Shown here in pieces: positions 14,807 through 22,234 of a stretch of DNA of 42,476 nucleotides; position 1 is the first letter of the stretch; each line of letters begins with the position of its first letter. Made by a program: the position numbers and the translations under genes. The stretch is taken from the NCBI RefSeq assembly GCF_026719745.1, contig NZ_JAPPRQ010000022.1:1-42476 (forward strand), in the 5' to 3' direction. Under the pieces are notes generated by a model. The model was not told the origin of the DNA and did not search any database. It was given only the letters and a program-made list of their open reading frames with translations. Source of the DNA: Clostridium sp. ZS2-4. GTDB lineage: Bacteria; Bacillota; Clostridia; Clostridiales; Clostridiaceae.

Positions 14807-16981
14807 CTATAAATTTCTTATAATCCCTTTACTAGCCGTTTGCTTTATTCGCACTACCTCATTTATGGCCCAATGCATATCCTCTGAATTAATTACTAAA
14901 TGTTCTAGAAAATCCTCACCACTATTTAAAAATCTATCTATAGCCCTTATGGCAGCCTTGTTACATATTCCTTGAATATCTGAACCAACTAAACCTTTAG
15001 TATGAACAACCAATTCCTCTACATCAACAGTATCAGTAACAGGCCTTCCTTTCAGATGAATTTTAAATATATCACATCTTTGCTCCTCATCTGGTTCTGA
15101 AATTTCAAATATCTGGTCAAATCTTCCTTGTCGTAATAATGCCTGATCTACTAAATCTATCCTATTAGTTGCTGCAAGTACAACAACCCCTTTTAATTCT
15201 TCTACTCCGTCTAATTCAGTAAGCAACTGACATAGTACCCTTTGGCTAACACCTGAGTCACCACCATCAAAAGCACGTTCACTTGACAATGCATCAATTT
15301 CGTCAAAAAATATAATACAAGGGGCTGCCTGCTTAGCCTTTTTGAAGACTTCCCTTATTCTCTTCTCTGACTCACCCATCCATTTTGAAAAAAGTTCAGG
15401 TCCTTTAACTGATATAAAATTTGCATTATTTTCTGATGCTACCGCCTTAGCAATAAGCGTCTTACCTGTACCTGGCGGCCCTGTTAATAGAACACCTTTA
15501 GGTTGATATGCCTTTACATGTTTAAAAAGTTCTTTATACTTCAGCGGCCACTCTATTGCTTTTTTCAGTGAATCCTTTATCTCACTTAATCCACCTATAT
15601 CATCCCAGCTTATATTTGGAATTTCTACAAATATCTCTCGTATAGCTGAAGGCTCTACCTCACCCATAGCTCTAGTGAAATGTTCCATTCTGACCTTCAG
15701 CATAAGTAGTTTTTCATATGGTATAACTTTCTGTTGAAAATCTATTTGGGGAAGTATCTCCCTAACAGCAAACATACCTGCTTCTCGACATAATTCTTCT
15801 AAATCAGCACCAACAAACCCATGAGTTATCTCCCCAAGCTTAGCTATATCTACATCCTCTGCCAAAGGCATCCCTCTGGTGTGAATCTCCAGAATTTCAG
15901 TTCTTCCATCCTTATCAGGGACATTTATAGATATTTCCCTATCAAATCTACCTGGTCTTCGAAGAGCAGGATCTAATGCATCTGGAATATTAGTTGCTCC
16001 TATAACCACCACATGTTTACGTTTTTCTAGTCCGTCCATAAGTGCCAAAAGCTGCCCTACTACTCTCTTTTCTACCTCCCCTGCTACCTCAGTCCTTTTA
16101 GGTGCAATTGCATCTATTTCATCAATAAATATTACAGCATGTGTACTACTGGCCGCTTCTTCAAACACATTTCTCAAATTTGCCTCGCTCTCTCCATAAA
16201 ATTTATGAATTATTTCCGGGCCATTTACTGCTATAAAGTGAGCATCTGTTTCTGTTGCTACTGCACGGGCAATTAGAGTTTTACCTGTACCTGGTGGTCC
16301 ATAAAGTAATACTCCATTTGGTGGATCTATCCCTATTGTTTCAAATATTTCAGGATATCTTAGCGGTAATTCTATCATTTCCCTCACTCGCTGAATTTCA
16401 TTATGAAGTCCACCAATATCCTCATATGCCACCATGAATTTACTTTGGCGTTCATCAATAGTACTCATAATATCAAATGCTGTGTTGGAACATAGAAGCA
16501 CAATTCCATCTGGAGTTGTTTTAGTTACTATAAAATCCATATATCCTGTTCCCAAAAGTGTAGTACGTACCCTGTTGCCTTTCATCACAGGTATTCCTTC
16601 CAATAATTTGCCTATATATTCAACATCCCAACTATTATCTATATCATTGTCTTTCATTATTGGCGATAAAGTTACAGAATGAGCCTCAGCGTATGCACCT
16701 TTTTTTACAGTAACCTTGTCATCAATTCCAACACCAGCATTTTCTCTCATTATTCCATCAATCTGTATTATTGATTTCCTTCGATATTCTTTATGAATTG
16801 GCAAAAGTTTAGCCACAGTATCTTTTTTACCAGATATGTAAATGATGTCTCCTATCTTTACGCCTAACTTTTTCATATCATCTATATCCATTCTTGCTAT
16901 AGCGTATCCAACATCTTTTGATTCACCCTCTACTACTTTTAAGGATATTTGATTTTCTTGTCCTATATACATATCTGACAT
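14807..16981 (-). CDS. CDC48/VAT-type double AAA ATPase, copy a
   Basis: A 724-aa protein of the CDC48/p97/VAT class. An N domain (about 10-180: double-psi barrel-like, [11 protein letters not shown] and [10 protein letters not shown] segments) precedes D1, with Walker A at 228-235 (GPPGTGKT, K234), Walker B D287/E288 (VIFIDEID) and R-R-P-G-R-F-D sensor region. D2 has Walker A at 501-508 (K507), Walker B D560/E561 (IIFFDEID) and GRFDQIF. Both rings look catalytically intact. These ATPases unfold or disassemble protein complexes. As the last gene of the gas vesicle cluster it may remodel shell or assembly factors (inference). GGGAGG RBS before ATG 16981. It is a paralog of the gene at 22235. 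Confidence 0.93.
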   Translation of the reverse strand: MSDMYIGQENQISLKVVEGESKDVGYAIARMDIDDMKKLGVKIGDIIYISGKKDTVAKLLPIHKEYRRKSIIQIDGIMRENAGVGIDDKVTVKKGAYAEAHSVTLSPIMKDNDIDNSWDVEYIGKLLEGIPVMKGNRVRTTLLGTGYMDFIVTKTTPDGIVLLCSNTAFDIMSTIDERQSKFMVAYEDIGGLHNEIQRVREMIELPLRYPEIFETIGIDPPNGVLLYGPPGTGKTLIARAVATETDAHFIAVNGPEIIHKFYGESEANLRNVFEEAASSTHAVIFIDEIDAIAPKRTEVAGEVEKRVVGQLLALMDGLEKRKHVVVIGATNIPDALDPALRRPGRFDREISINVPDKDGRTEILEIHTRGMPLAEDVDIAKLGEITHGFVGADLEELCREAGMFAVREILPQIDFQQKVIPYEKLLMLKVRMEHFTRAMGEVEPSAIREIFVEIPNISWDDIGGLSEIKDSLKKAIEWPLKYKELFKHVKAYQPKGVLLTGPPGTGKTLIAKAVASENNANFISVKGPELFSKWMGESEKRIREVFKKAKQAAPCIIFFDEIDALSSERAFDGGDSGVSQRVLCQLLTELDGVEELKGVVVLAATNRIDLVDQALLRQGRFDQIFEISEPDEEQRCDIFKIHLKGRPVTDTVDVEELVVHTKGLVGSDIQGICNKAAIRAIDRFLNSGEDFLEHLVINSEDMHWAINEVVRIKQTASKGIIRNL

Positions 16982-17051
16982 ATCGATTTCCTCCCATTTA
17001 CTCTTACCGTGTTATTAAGAGCTATGAACAAACCTTCTCATTTTTAAAATA

Positions 17052-18131
17052 TTATTCTATTCTATAACTCATCCATCCACAACGTGAACATCCTTTTTCT
17101 AATAAACTCTCTCTTGATGCTCTTCTTCCGCAATTTGGGCATGTATCTGTATTTTTTTCATTTTCCTGTTCTTTTGTATATTCCCCAATAACCTTCTCCC
17201 ATTCTTTTAAGGAAGTTTCATCTCCAGAGAAACAGACTACTTTATTTTCTGTTCCATCTCGGTATAATATGATTAAAGATTTTTCTCCTACCAAACTATT
17301 TCCAAATCCACTTCCTTCTATCACAACATTTATAAGACTATCAGCAGGAATATCACAAACTAGCTTTTTATCAAAATCATACCACCAACACAACCTTTTA
17401 TCTGTAAGATATAAATGACCTGGTTTCCATTGATAATTTGTATTTCCATCAACTTTAAGATCCATTAGATACCACATCTTACCTTCATAAGCTATATCCT
17501 CTTCTGGTTGTAGGAATGTTAAGGACTCATCTTTCTTATCAGGTACAGTAGAATTTTCTTCTAAACTAAATCCTTCTTTCTTCATAATATTTTCTATAGT
17601 TTCTTTTAATATCCCAACATCCTTAGTATGCAGTTGTGCTACCTCATCTTCTTTTAGTAAAAGATGAAGTTCTTGTCTTGTAACACCAGTATAGTGAGGT
17701 CTTTCTTTTAGTGCCATAGCTCTTATTTCTTCATATGATGTTTCAAATAGAACCTCAGCTGGTATTTTTCTAAACATAACTATTCTTTTATTAGTAACGT
17801 ATATTGTTCCTGCTCTCCAGGTTTCATATATACCTTTGCTATACCAATGAGTACCAAAAACAGAAAAAATAATATGTTCATCTTCTGCCATAGGAGGTCT
17901 TTCAAGTTGCTCTTCTTTTGCAGCAATAGCACGCTGGGCTTCATCCCAGTCCTTCATAATACCGTATTGCAGCATTGTTTCCATTCCTGCCAGAGCCAGT
18001 TTTAGATTAATACCTAGTAATGGAATACCTGATACAGATATAATAAGATCTGTATTCAGTAGAATACCTTTATCAAGGATTCTGTCCAACAGGTCATTGA
18101 GAGTTGCTTGTGGACTCCGTGTTGGCTCCAT
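17052..18131 (-). CDS. GvpA-like / tandem GRAM-like / zinc-ribbon fusion protein
   Basis: A 359-aa protein with an unusual layout. Residues 8-60 are a GvpA/J/S-type shell domain ([31 protein letters not shown]). Residues 80-195 and 215-320 each carry a GRAM/PH-like signature (GTIYVTNKRIVMF, GHLYLTDKRLCWWY). The C-terminus is a zinc ribbon (C331-x2-C334, C348-x2-C351, GWMS). A very similar ribbon ends the 131-aa GvpA-like protein at 20641. GRAM domains usually bind lipids or proteins, so this could tie vesicle nucleation to a membrane or partner (inference). It overlaps the preceding gene by 38 bp, with RBS AAGGTGGGG, indicating coupled translation. Confidence 0.82.
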   Translation of the reverse strand: MEPTRSPQATLNDLLDRILDKGILLNTDLIISVSGIPLLGINLKLALAGMETMLQYGIMKDWDEAQRAIAAKEEQLERPPMAEDEHIIFSVFGTHWYSKGIYETWRAGTIYVTNKRIVMFRKIPAEVLFETSYEEIRAMALKERPHYTGVTRQELHLLLKEDEVAQLHTKDVGILKETIENIMKKEGFSLEENSTVPDKKDESLTFLQPEEDIAYEGKMWYLMDLKVDGNTNYQWKPGHLYLTDKRLCWWYDFDKKLVCDIPADSLINVVIEGSGFGNSLVGEKSLIILYRDGTENKVVCFSGDETSLKEWEKVIGEYTKEQENEKNTDTCPNCGRRASRESLLEKGCSRCGWMSYRIE

Positions 18132-18489
18132 TATAACCCCACCTTTCAGCCATCATAAGTGTCATACTTTTTTTTATCATTTCACTACATTTTTCTGGTT
18201 GAGTCAAAACTATATATACTCGTCTCATTCTTCCTCTTCCACACTTGAAAATAATACATAACTGTTTTACTCTAACACCTAATATCCAAGCTTTTTTTAA
18301 AATTTTTAATTCCAGTATGCTATCAAGACTGATTTCAAATAATTCCCTAGCCATATTAATAAAAAGTAACCGTCTATTAGTAAGAAATAGCTCTCCTTGG
18401 TGATATAAATATATTGATTTCAATGTACCTTTAATCTGTAAGACGATTTTTTCGCCTTTATTTAAATTAATTGTCCTCACTTTTCTCAC
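18094..18489 (-). CDS. Stand-alone GRAM/PH-like protein
   Basis: A 131-aa protein with the same strand signature as the fusion next door (GELFLTNRRLLFINMA, about 32-47), preceded by KGEKIVLQIKGTL and followed by strands ending IIFKCGRGRMRRVYIVL. The C-terminus is helical. It starts with GTG 18489, sharing GTGA with the stop of the upstream GvpF/L gene. A GTG at 18480 with GGGTGAG spaced 4 bases before it is an alternative start. It sits inside the gas vesicle cluster and probably works with the neighbouring GRAM-containing fusion. Exact family membership is inferred from the motif only. Confidence 0.65.
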   Translation of the reverse strand: MRKVRTINLNKGEKIVLQIKGTLKSIYLYHQGELFLTNRRLLFINMARELFEISLDSILELKILKKAWILGVRVKQLCIIFKCGRGRMRRVYIVLTQPEKCSEMIKKSMTLMMAERWGYNGANTESTSNSQ

Positions 18490-19748
18490 CCTTTTTCAGG
18501 AGTAACAAAACTAAAAGGTGCCCATGGTCCGCTAAAGCGTACTGATACACCATCATTACCTTCAATTTTCTCAAGCTCTTCACCTAATTCAGAAACTCTT
18601 TCCTTATTTACTAAACAAGACAAGTTCATAATCATTTTATTAGTTCCTTCAACTTGTTTAGTTTTTCCTATTACAATATCATCTGTACAATTTTTAATCA
18701 TACCGTAAAACTCTTTAAAATACTCGTCTGATTTATCCTCAATCCTTTCCTTTATCAAATCCTTAAAAATCTCTCTTTCCATATAAGCTATTCCTTGTGG
18801 TTTAGCATCAATTTCTTTCTTTTTTGCCATCAATTTTTCATCTGTTTCAATAAGTTTCTCACCTAAAACTTTTGTATCTACCATAACTTGTACTCCATAT
18901 TCTTGCCTATTTCTAAGTTTACTTATCTTTTGATAAAAATCATCATAATTCTCTTCTAACCAACGTTTTACTTCTTCTTCAGGATCACTTCCGACCTTTC
19001 CTTCTATAATCATATCAAAGCTCATAGGAAGCACAGTTCCAAACCTTTCACCAATAACATCCAATACTCCCTGCTGTGCAAAAAGCCATTCTTTTACAAT
19101 TTCCTCATCCTCTGATTGGTATGGCTCTGGTGAGCAGTCATGAACAACAATACACATATCTTTGTATGGTATAGTGTAAACCTCAGCACCCTCAATACCT
19201 ATTGTTCCTAAATTTTCTCTTATTCCTCCATCAGATACACCATATACATATCTAGCAGGTAATTCATGAACCATGTCACCTTCATAATCGGCTTCAGTCA
19301 TAGTATCTTTTTTATTATGTTCAGCTAGCTGAACAGGTTCATTTTCAACTACTTTTTCAAGTTCAATCTCCTTTTCTTCAAAAATTTCTTTATTCTTTTC
19401 CTTTTCTAAGTTTTCTTTACGAATTACTGTTTGTTGCTCTTTATCTTTATCTTTATCTTTATCTTTATCTTTATCTTTTGCCAATCTGTCATCCATGTTT
19501 GTCATACATTTTTGCACACTTTCAAACCGTTTTTGCAAATCATTTAATTGCTGAAAATCACAAATTTGATTTTTTTTGTTTACTTTTTTTGTTTTTTCAT
19601 TTTTAAGAATAGACAATGCAGGAATTAGAAGCTGTACTTTATCATCATCAGCTTCCTCATTCAAGGCAGTAAATATCTTTTGTATATTTGATTCACTAAT
19701 ATCCATTCCAATCTCTTTTAAAAACATAGCTATATACAGATATTCCAT
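18486..19748 (-). CDS. GvpL/GvpF-family protein with P1-stalk-like N-terminus
   Basis: 420 aa. Residues 165-420 are a GvpF/L domain (ARYVYGV at 165-171, YTIPYKDMCIVVHD, FGTVLPMSFD, and C-terminal SVRFSGPWAPFSFV). Residues 1-50 (MEYLYIAMFLKEIGMDISES and onward to VQLLIPALSIL) strongly recall the N-terminal dimerisation domain of archaeal/eukaryal ribosomal stalk protein P1 (typical pattern MEY-x-Y-A-x-x-L, E-x-N, D-x-x-x-V-x-x-L-x-x-A-L). A charged linker follows, with a (KD)6 tract (91-102) encoded by a hexanucleotide repeat, and then an acidic glutamate/lysine region. GvpF/L proteins nucleate or cap the vesicle. The added dimerisation module would be a new scaffold. Confidence 0.85.
   Translation of the reverse strand: MEYLYIAMFLKEIGMDISESNIQKIFTALNEEADDDKVQLLIPALSILKNEKTKKVNKKNQICDFQQLNDLQKRFESVQKCMTNMDDRLAKDKDKDKDKDKDKEQQTVIRKENLEKEKNKEIFEEKEIELEKVVENEPVQLAEHNKKDTMTEADYEGDMVHELPARYVYGVSDGGIRENLGTIGIEGAEVYTIPYKDMCIVVHDCSPEPYQSEDEEIVKEWLFAQQGVLDVIGERFGTVLPMSFDMIIEGKVGSDPEEEVKRWLEENYDDFYQKISKLRNRQEYGVQVMVDTKVLGEKLIETDEKLMAKKKEIDAKPQGIAYMEREIFKDLIKERIEDKSDEYFKEFYGMIKNCTDDIVIGKTKQVEGTNKMIMNLSCLVNKERVSELGEELEKIEGNDGVSVRFSGPWAPFSFVTPEKG
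19439..19474. repeat. CTTTAT hexanucleotide tandem repeat (6 units)
   Basis: Six perfect CTTTAT units in the coding strand's complement, encoding Lys-Asp repeats at residues 91-102 of the GvpF/L protein. Unit changes keep the reading frame, so slippage would only alter linker length. Confidence 0.9.
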
Positions 19749-19778
19749 ACTTATCCCTACTTTCTCTTAAAGATTTTA

Positions 19779-20090
19779 TTACTCAACTTCTTCTTCCCAT
19801 CTTTCAGGATTAAGGAGCCTATCTACAACATCGTCAACAATCTCGTCCAATCCATCTCTTATCCCTTTAACTGATTCAGTAATTCCTTGTTCTTCTTTTA
19901 TATTCTCAATGGCTATATCAAGGTCCATTAAAGCATTTCCTAGTCTCTCTATCTCTTCACTATTTAAAATCCCACTTTTTATTCTTTCACGCGCTTGGTG
20001 TTTCAAAGCATCCCTGATTATTTCCACTAAAGCCATAATTAATCCTAGTAATCCATGCTTTAAATTATCCTCACTTATATCAAGTGGCAT
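19779..20090 (-). CDS. gvpK: Gas vesicle protein GvpK
   Basis: 103 aa from ATG 20090; GAAGGG lies 9 bases upstream, while ATG 20111 has no RBS. The sequence MPLDISEDNLKHGLLGLIMA, IIRDALKHQARERI, GILNSEEIERLGNALMDLD matches the GvpK pattern (lxkGLxxLvLxLvexLRxxxExQAxRRxxxGxLxxxExERLGxaLmxLe). GvpK is a minor accessory protein needed for vesicle assembly in many bacteria and is thought to take part in nucleation. It ends in a charged tail. The gene is short and lies 30 bp upstream (in the transcript direction) of the P1-like GvpF/L, so both are likely co-translated. Confidence 0.92.
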   Translation of the reverse strand: MPLDISEDNLKHGLLGLIMALVEIIRDALKHQARERIKSGILNSEEIERLGNALMDLDIAIENIKEEQGITESVKGIRDGLDEIVDDVVDRLLNPERWEEEVE

Positions 20091-20163
20091 AACTATAATC
20101 CCTTCTTTCATACATAAACTGAGTATATATTGCTGTGTTACATCTTCTATTATAAATTTAAAC

Positions 20164-20622
20164 TTACCTGAATTTGTCTATTTTAACACTTAATATCCCA
20201 TTTCTATACTCTACCTTTGCAATATCTTTTACTTTAATTGATGGTGATATCTGAGAAACAATAGTAATATGATCATCCTCCTCGAAAAGATCTACCAAAG
20301 TTTTTCCTACTGCTCCCGTTAGTGATTCATTTTCTTCTAAAATGTCTGCCAACCACCAATTGAAAAGCACTTTTTTTCCAGTAACAGGATCAATTCTAGA
20401 TTTGCTAAATTCCAATACAGGTCTACCAAAAATTTTTACCGCTGTTGGATTAATTATCTCCCTTAATCTGTATAAATTCTCCATATCGGTAGATTCATTA
20501 ATAATCTTAGTCAACTCAGTAATTCTTACATGTCTGTGCCACCTAAAATACCAAAATATTTTTCTACTTTTCTCATCCAAAGCATCCAAGAATAAACTTA
20601 TTTTTTCTCTAGACTGATCCAT
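20164..20622 (-). CDS. Unknown gas vesicle cluster protein with Hsp20-like tail
   Basis: 152 aa. Residues 1-95 are unrecognised: helical, with KIFWYFRWHRHVRITELTKI (21-40), and could be a winged-helix-like fold. Residues 117-150 (DHITIVSQISPSIKVKDIAK, EYRNGILSVKID) look like the final strands of an alpha-crystallin/Hsp20 or GvpH domain, with the V-x-L/I-x-I ending. So this could be a divergent GvpH-like chaperone partner. Good GGAGG RBS before ATG 20622. It is placed between the zinc-ribbon GvpA/J-like gene and gvpK, spaced 18 and about 73 bp from them. Confidence 0.6.
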   Translation of the reverse strand: MDQSREKISLFLDALDEKSRKIFWYFRWHRHVRITELTKIINESTDMENLYRLREIINPTAVKIFGRPVLEFSKSRIDPVTGKKVLFNWWLADILEENESLTGAVGKTLVDLFEEDDHITIVSQISPSIKVKDIAKVEYRNGILSVKIDKFR

Positions 20623-20640
20623 ACTGTTTCCTCCTTATTT

Positions 20641-21036
20641 TTAAGGAATAGGAACAGCTGCTTTTTGTTTTGCTGTCACTTCTTTATTTTCTAATTTCAT
20701 TTTAGCTTTTGCACTCATCCAACCACACCAAGGACAGCACTCATTTAGCAATTCCTCCTTACTTACTTCTTTACCACACTGAGGACATGTTTCTACCCCA
20801 GATTGTGCCTCCTGCCAAGCAGCAGTATCTGTATTAGTACCTGATGGAAATTCAAGACCATACTTTGCTGCAGTAGCAAATGAGGATAATGCAGCTCTTA
20901 CCTTTACACCTAAAAGCTCTACTCCTGCTACAGATACGGTAATATCTGCATTAATTACCATTCCTTTATCTAAAAGCCGGTCAATTACATCTACCAAACT
21001 TCCTCTTTCATTTTTGTCACGACTCGGTTCTATCAT
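20641..21036 (-). CDS. GvpA/GvpJ-like protein with zinc ribbon
   Basis: 131 aa. Residues 13-60 form the gas vesicle structural-protein domain (SLVDVIDRLLDKGMVINADI, VSVAGVELLGVKVRAALSS), closest in style to minor shell proteins GvpJ/GvpS. The C-terminal part contains C84-x2-C87 ... C101-x2-C104, followed by GWMSAKAK. The same ribbon, with GWMS, ends the 359-aa fusion at 17052. Ordinary GvpJ has no such ribbon. It probably acts as a minor shell or nucleation protein whose ribbon binds zinc or a partner. It starts at ATG 21036 after AAAGGGGG. The 200-bp gap upstream shows no gene. Confidence 0.85.
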   Translation of the reverse strand: MIEPSRDKNERGSLVDVIDRLLDKGMVINADITVSVAGVELLGVKVRAALSSFATAAKYGLEFPSGTNTDTAAWQEAQSGVETCPQCGKEVSKEELLNECCPWCGWMSAKAKMKLENKEVTAKQKAAVPIP

Positions 21037-21237
21037 CCTATAATTCCCCCTTTTTGTTTTATATGTGAAATACAGACTCTTCAGTTCTCCGTTCCTTTCT
21101 TATCTATAACTATTTATATTTAAAAGTATGGATGAATATTCTTAAAGTCAACACATAAAAACGAAGACATACATGACTTAAAAACCCTTCATGAACTTGG
21201 TGTAAAGTTGCTTGAAAGGCTTTTCACATCATATATG

Positions 21238-21456
21238 TTAACTATTATTTTCTTTTTTATATTCTCTAATTTCTTTTAATCTTTCCAGTATATCATTTTC
21301 TTGTTCTTCATACTCTTCTTCACTTATTTCATCATTTTCAAGCTTCTCGTATAAATCACTCAATATATGTTTGTATTTTTCTTCATCTAACCATTCTTTC
21401 TCCGCTTCATCATAAATAACTTCAATTACTTTGTATACCCCATCTAAAATTTTCAT
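21238..21456 (-). CDS. gvpG: Gas vesicle protein GvpG
   Basis: A 72-aa helical protein. It matches GvpG: Y-K-V-I-E-V-I-x-D-E-A-E-K-E-W, followed by LSDLYEKLENDEISEEEYEE and DILERLKEIRE, the usual E-G-E-I-S-E-E-E-Y-D-E-x-E-x-x-L-L-x-R-L pattern. ATG 21456 with AAGGAG at 8 bases is preferred; a GTG one codon earlier also fits. It lies 15 bp after the GvpF/L gene in the transcript. GvpG is a small accessory protein binding GvpF/GvpA during nucleation. It is typically found together with gvpF or gvpL, as here. Confidence 0.85.
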   Translation of the reverse strand: MKILDGVYKVIEVIYDEAEKEWLDEEKYKHILSDLYEKLENDEISEEEYEEQENDILERLKEIREYKKENNS

Positions 21457-21471
21457 CACATCAGCTCCTTC

Positions 21472-22230
21472 TTACCTTTTTAGAGCGCTCAAATCTAAAT
21501 CAATATCTATAAAATTATAAGGAGGCCATGGTCCAGTATAGCTAAAATTTAATCTATCTTCATATTTCTTAAACTTTTCACCTACTTCTTTGTCAAACAC
21601 ATCTTCATTAGACTTTTCTATTAGGAAAAATGCATTGAATACAGTTTTAATTGCTAAATCATCTTTAAGCTTACTTTCAACAGCCAAATGTTCTAGACCC
21701 CTAAATATGTTTTTAATATATTCATCACGCTTTTCTATAATGGATTGTTCTACCTGTTTTCCTAATTCAATTTTTTCTGATAAAACTTCATTTTCATCTC
21801 TATCAGCAACTATCTTTTTTAGTTTTTTAATACCTTTATTTTCAATATCATTATTAAACATATCTTTTTTCCAAGTAACTTTAAGTCCTACTTCCATCTT
21901 ATCTTCTAAATATTTTATAGCATTTATCAACTTATAATAGTTACACTGCATAAGAGTTTCTATATCCTTTTTGTTACTAGCTACAGTACCAAATGCTACT
22001 GGGATAATTGTGTATTTATCCATGATTTTTGTAAGTACATTCTGATGAGCAATAATATTTTTTCTTTTTGGATCATACTCCATCATAGGGGCATCACTCA
22101 TTACTGCTGAAATATCTTTATAAGAAACTGTATATACAGGTGCATTAAGGTTTCCTATTTCTGAATTTCCAAAGGTCTTTCTTTGATCTTCTTTAATAAA
22201 ACCATATAAGTACTTGCCCATTTTTGCCAT
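21472..22230 (-). CDS. gvpF: GvpL/GvpF-family gas vesicle protein
   Basis: 252 aa with the complete GvpF/L family pattern: GKYLYGFI near the start, VYTVSYKDISAVMSDAP, Q-N-V-L-T-K-I-M (about 63-70), TIIPVAFGTV, and the C-terminal NFSYTGPWPPYNFIDI. GvpF and GvpL are not separable from sequence alone; the symbol gvpF is used because it is paired with gvpG. It nucleates or tethers GvpA during assembly. Start ATG 22230 with AGGTG, only 4 bp after the end of the CDC48-like gene, so it is translationally coupled. It has a normal domain length, unlike the extended P1-like homologue at 18486. Confidence 0.88.
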   Translation of the reverse strand: MAKMGKYLYGFIKEDQRKTFGNSEIGNLNAPVYTVSYKDISAVMSDAPMMEYDPKRKNIIAHQNVLTKIMDKYTIIPVAFGTVASNKKDIETLMQCNYYKLINAIKYLEDKMEVGLKVTWKKDMFNNDIENKGIKKLKKIVADRDENEVLSEKIELGKQVEQSIIEKRDEYIKNIFRGLEHLAVESKLKDDLAIKTVFNAFFLIEKSNEDVFDKEVGEKFKKYEDRLNFSYTGPWPPYNFIDIDLDLSALKR

Positions 22231-22234
22231 TTAA

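Noticed and set aside
16255-16682. Plus-strand frames inside the CDC48-like gene
   Set aside because: Antisense shadow of a strongly conserved ATPase, without RBS or recognisable domain.
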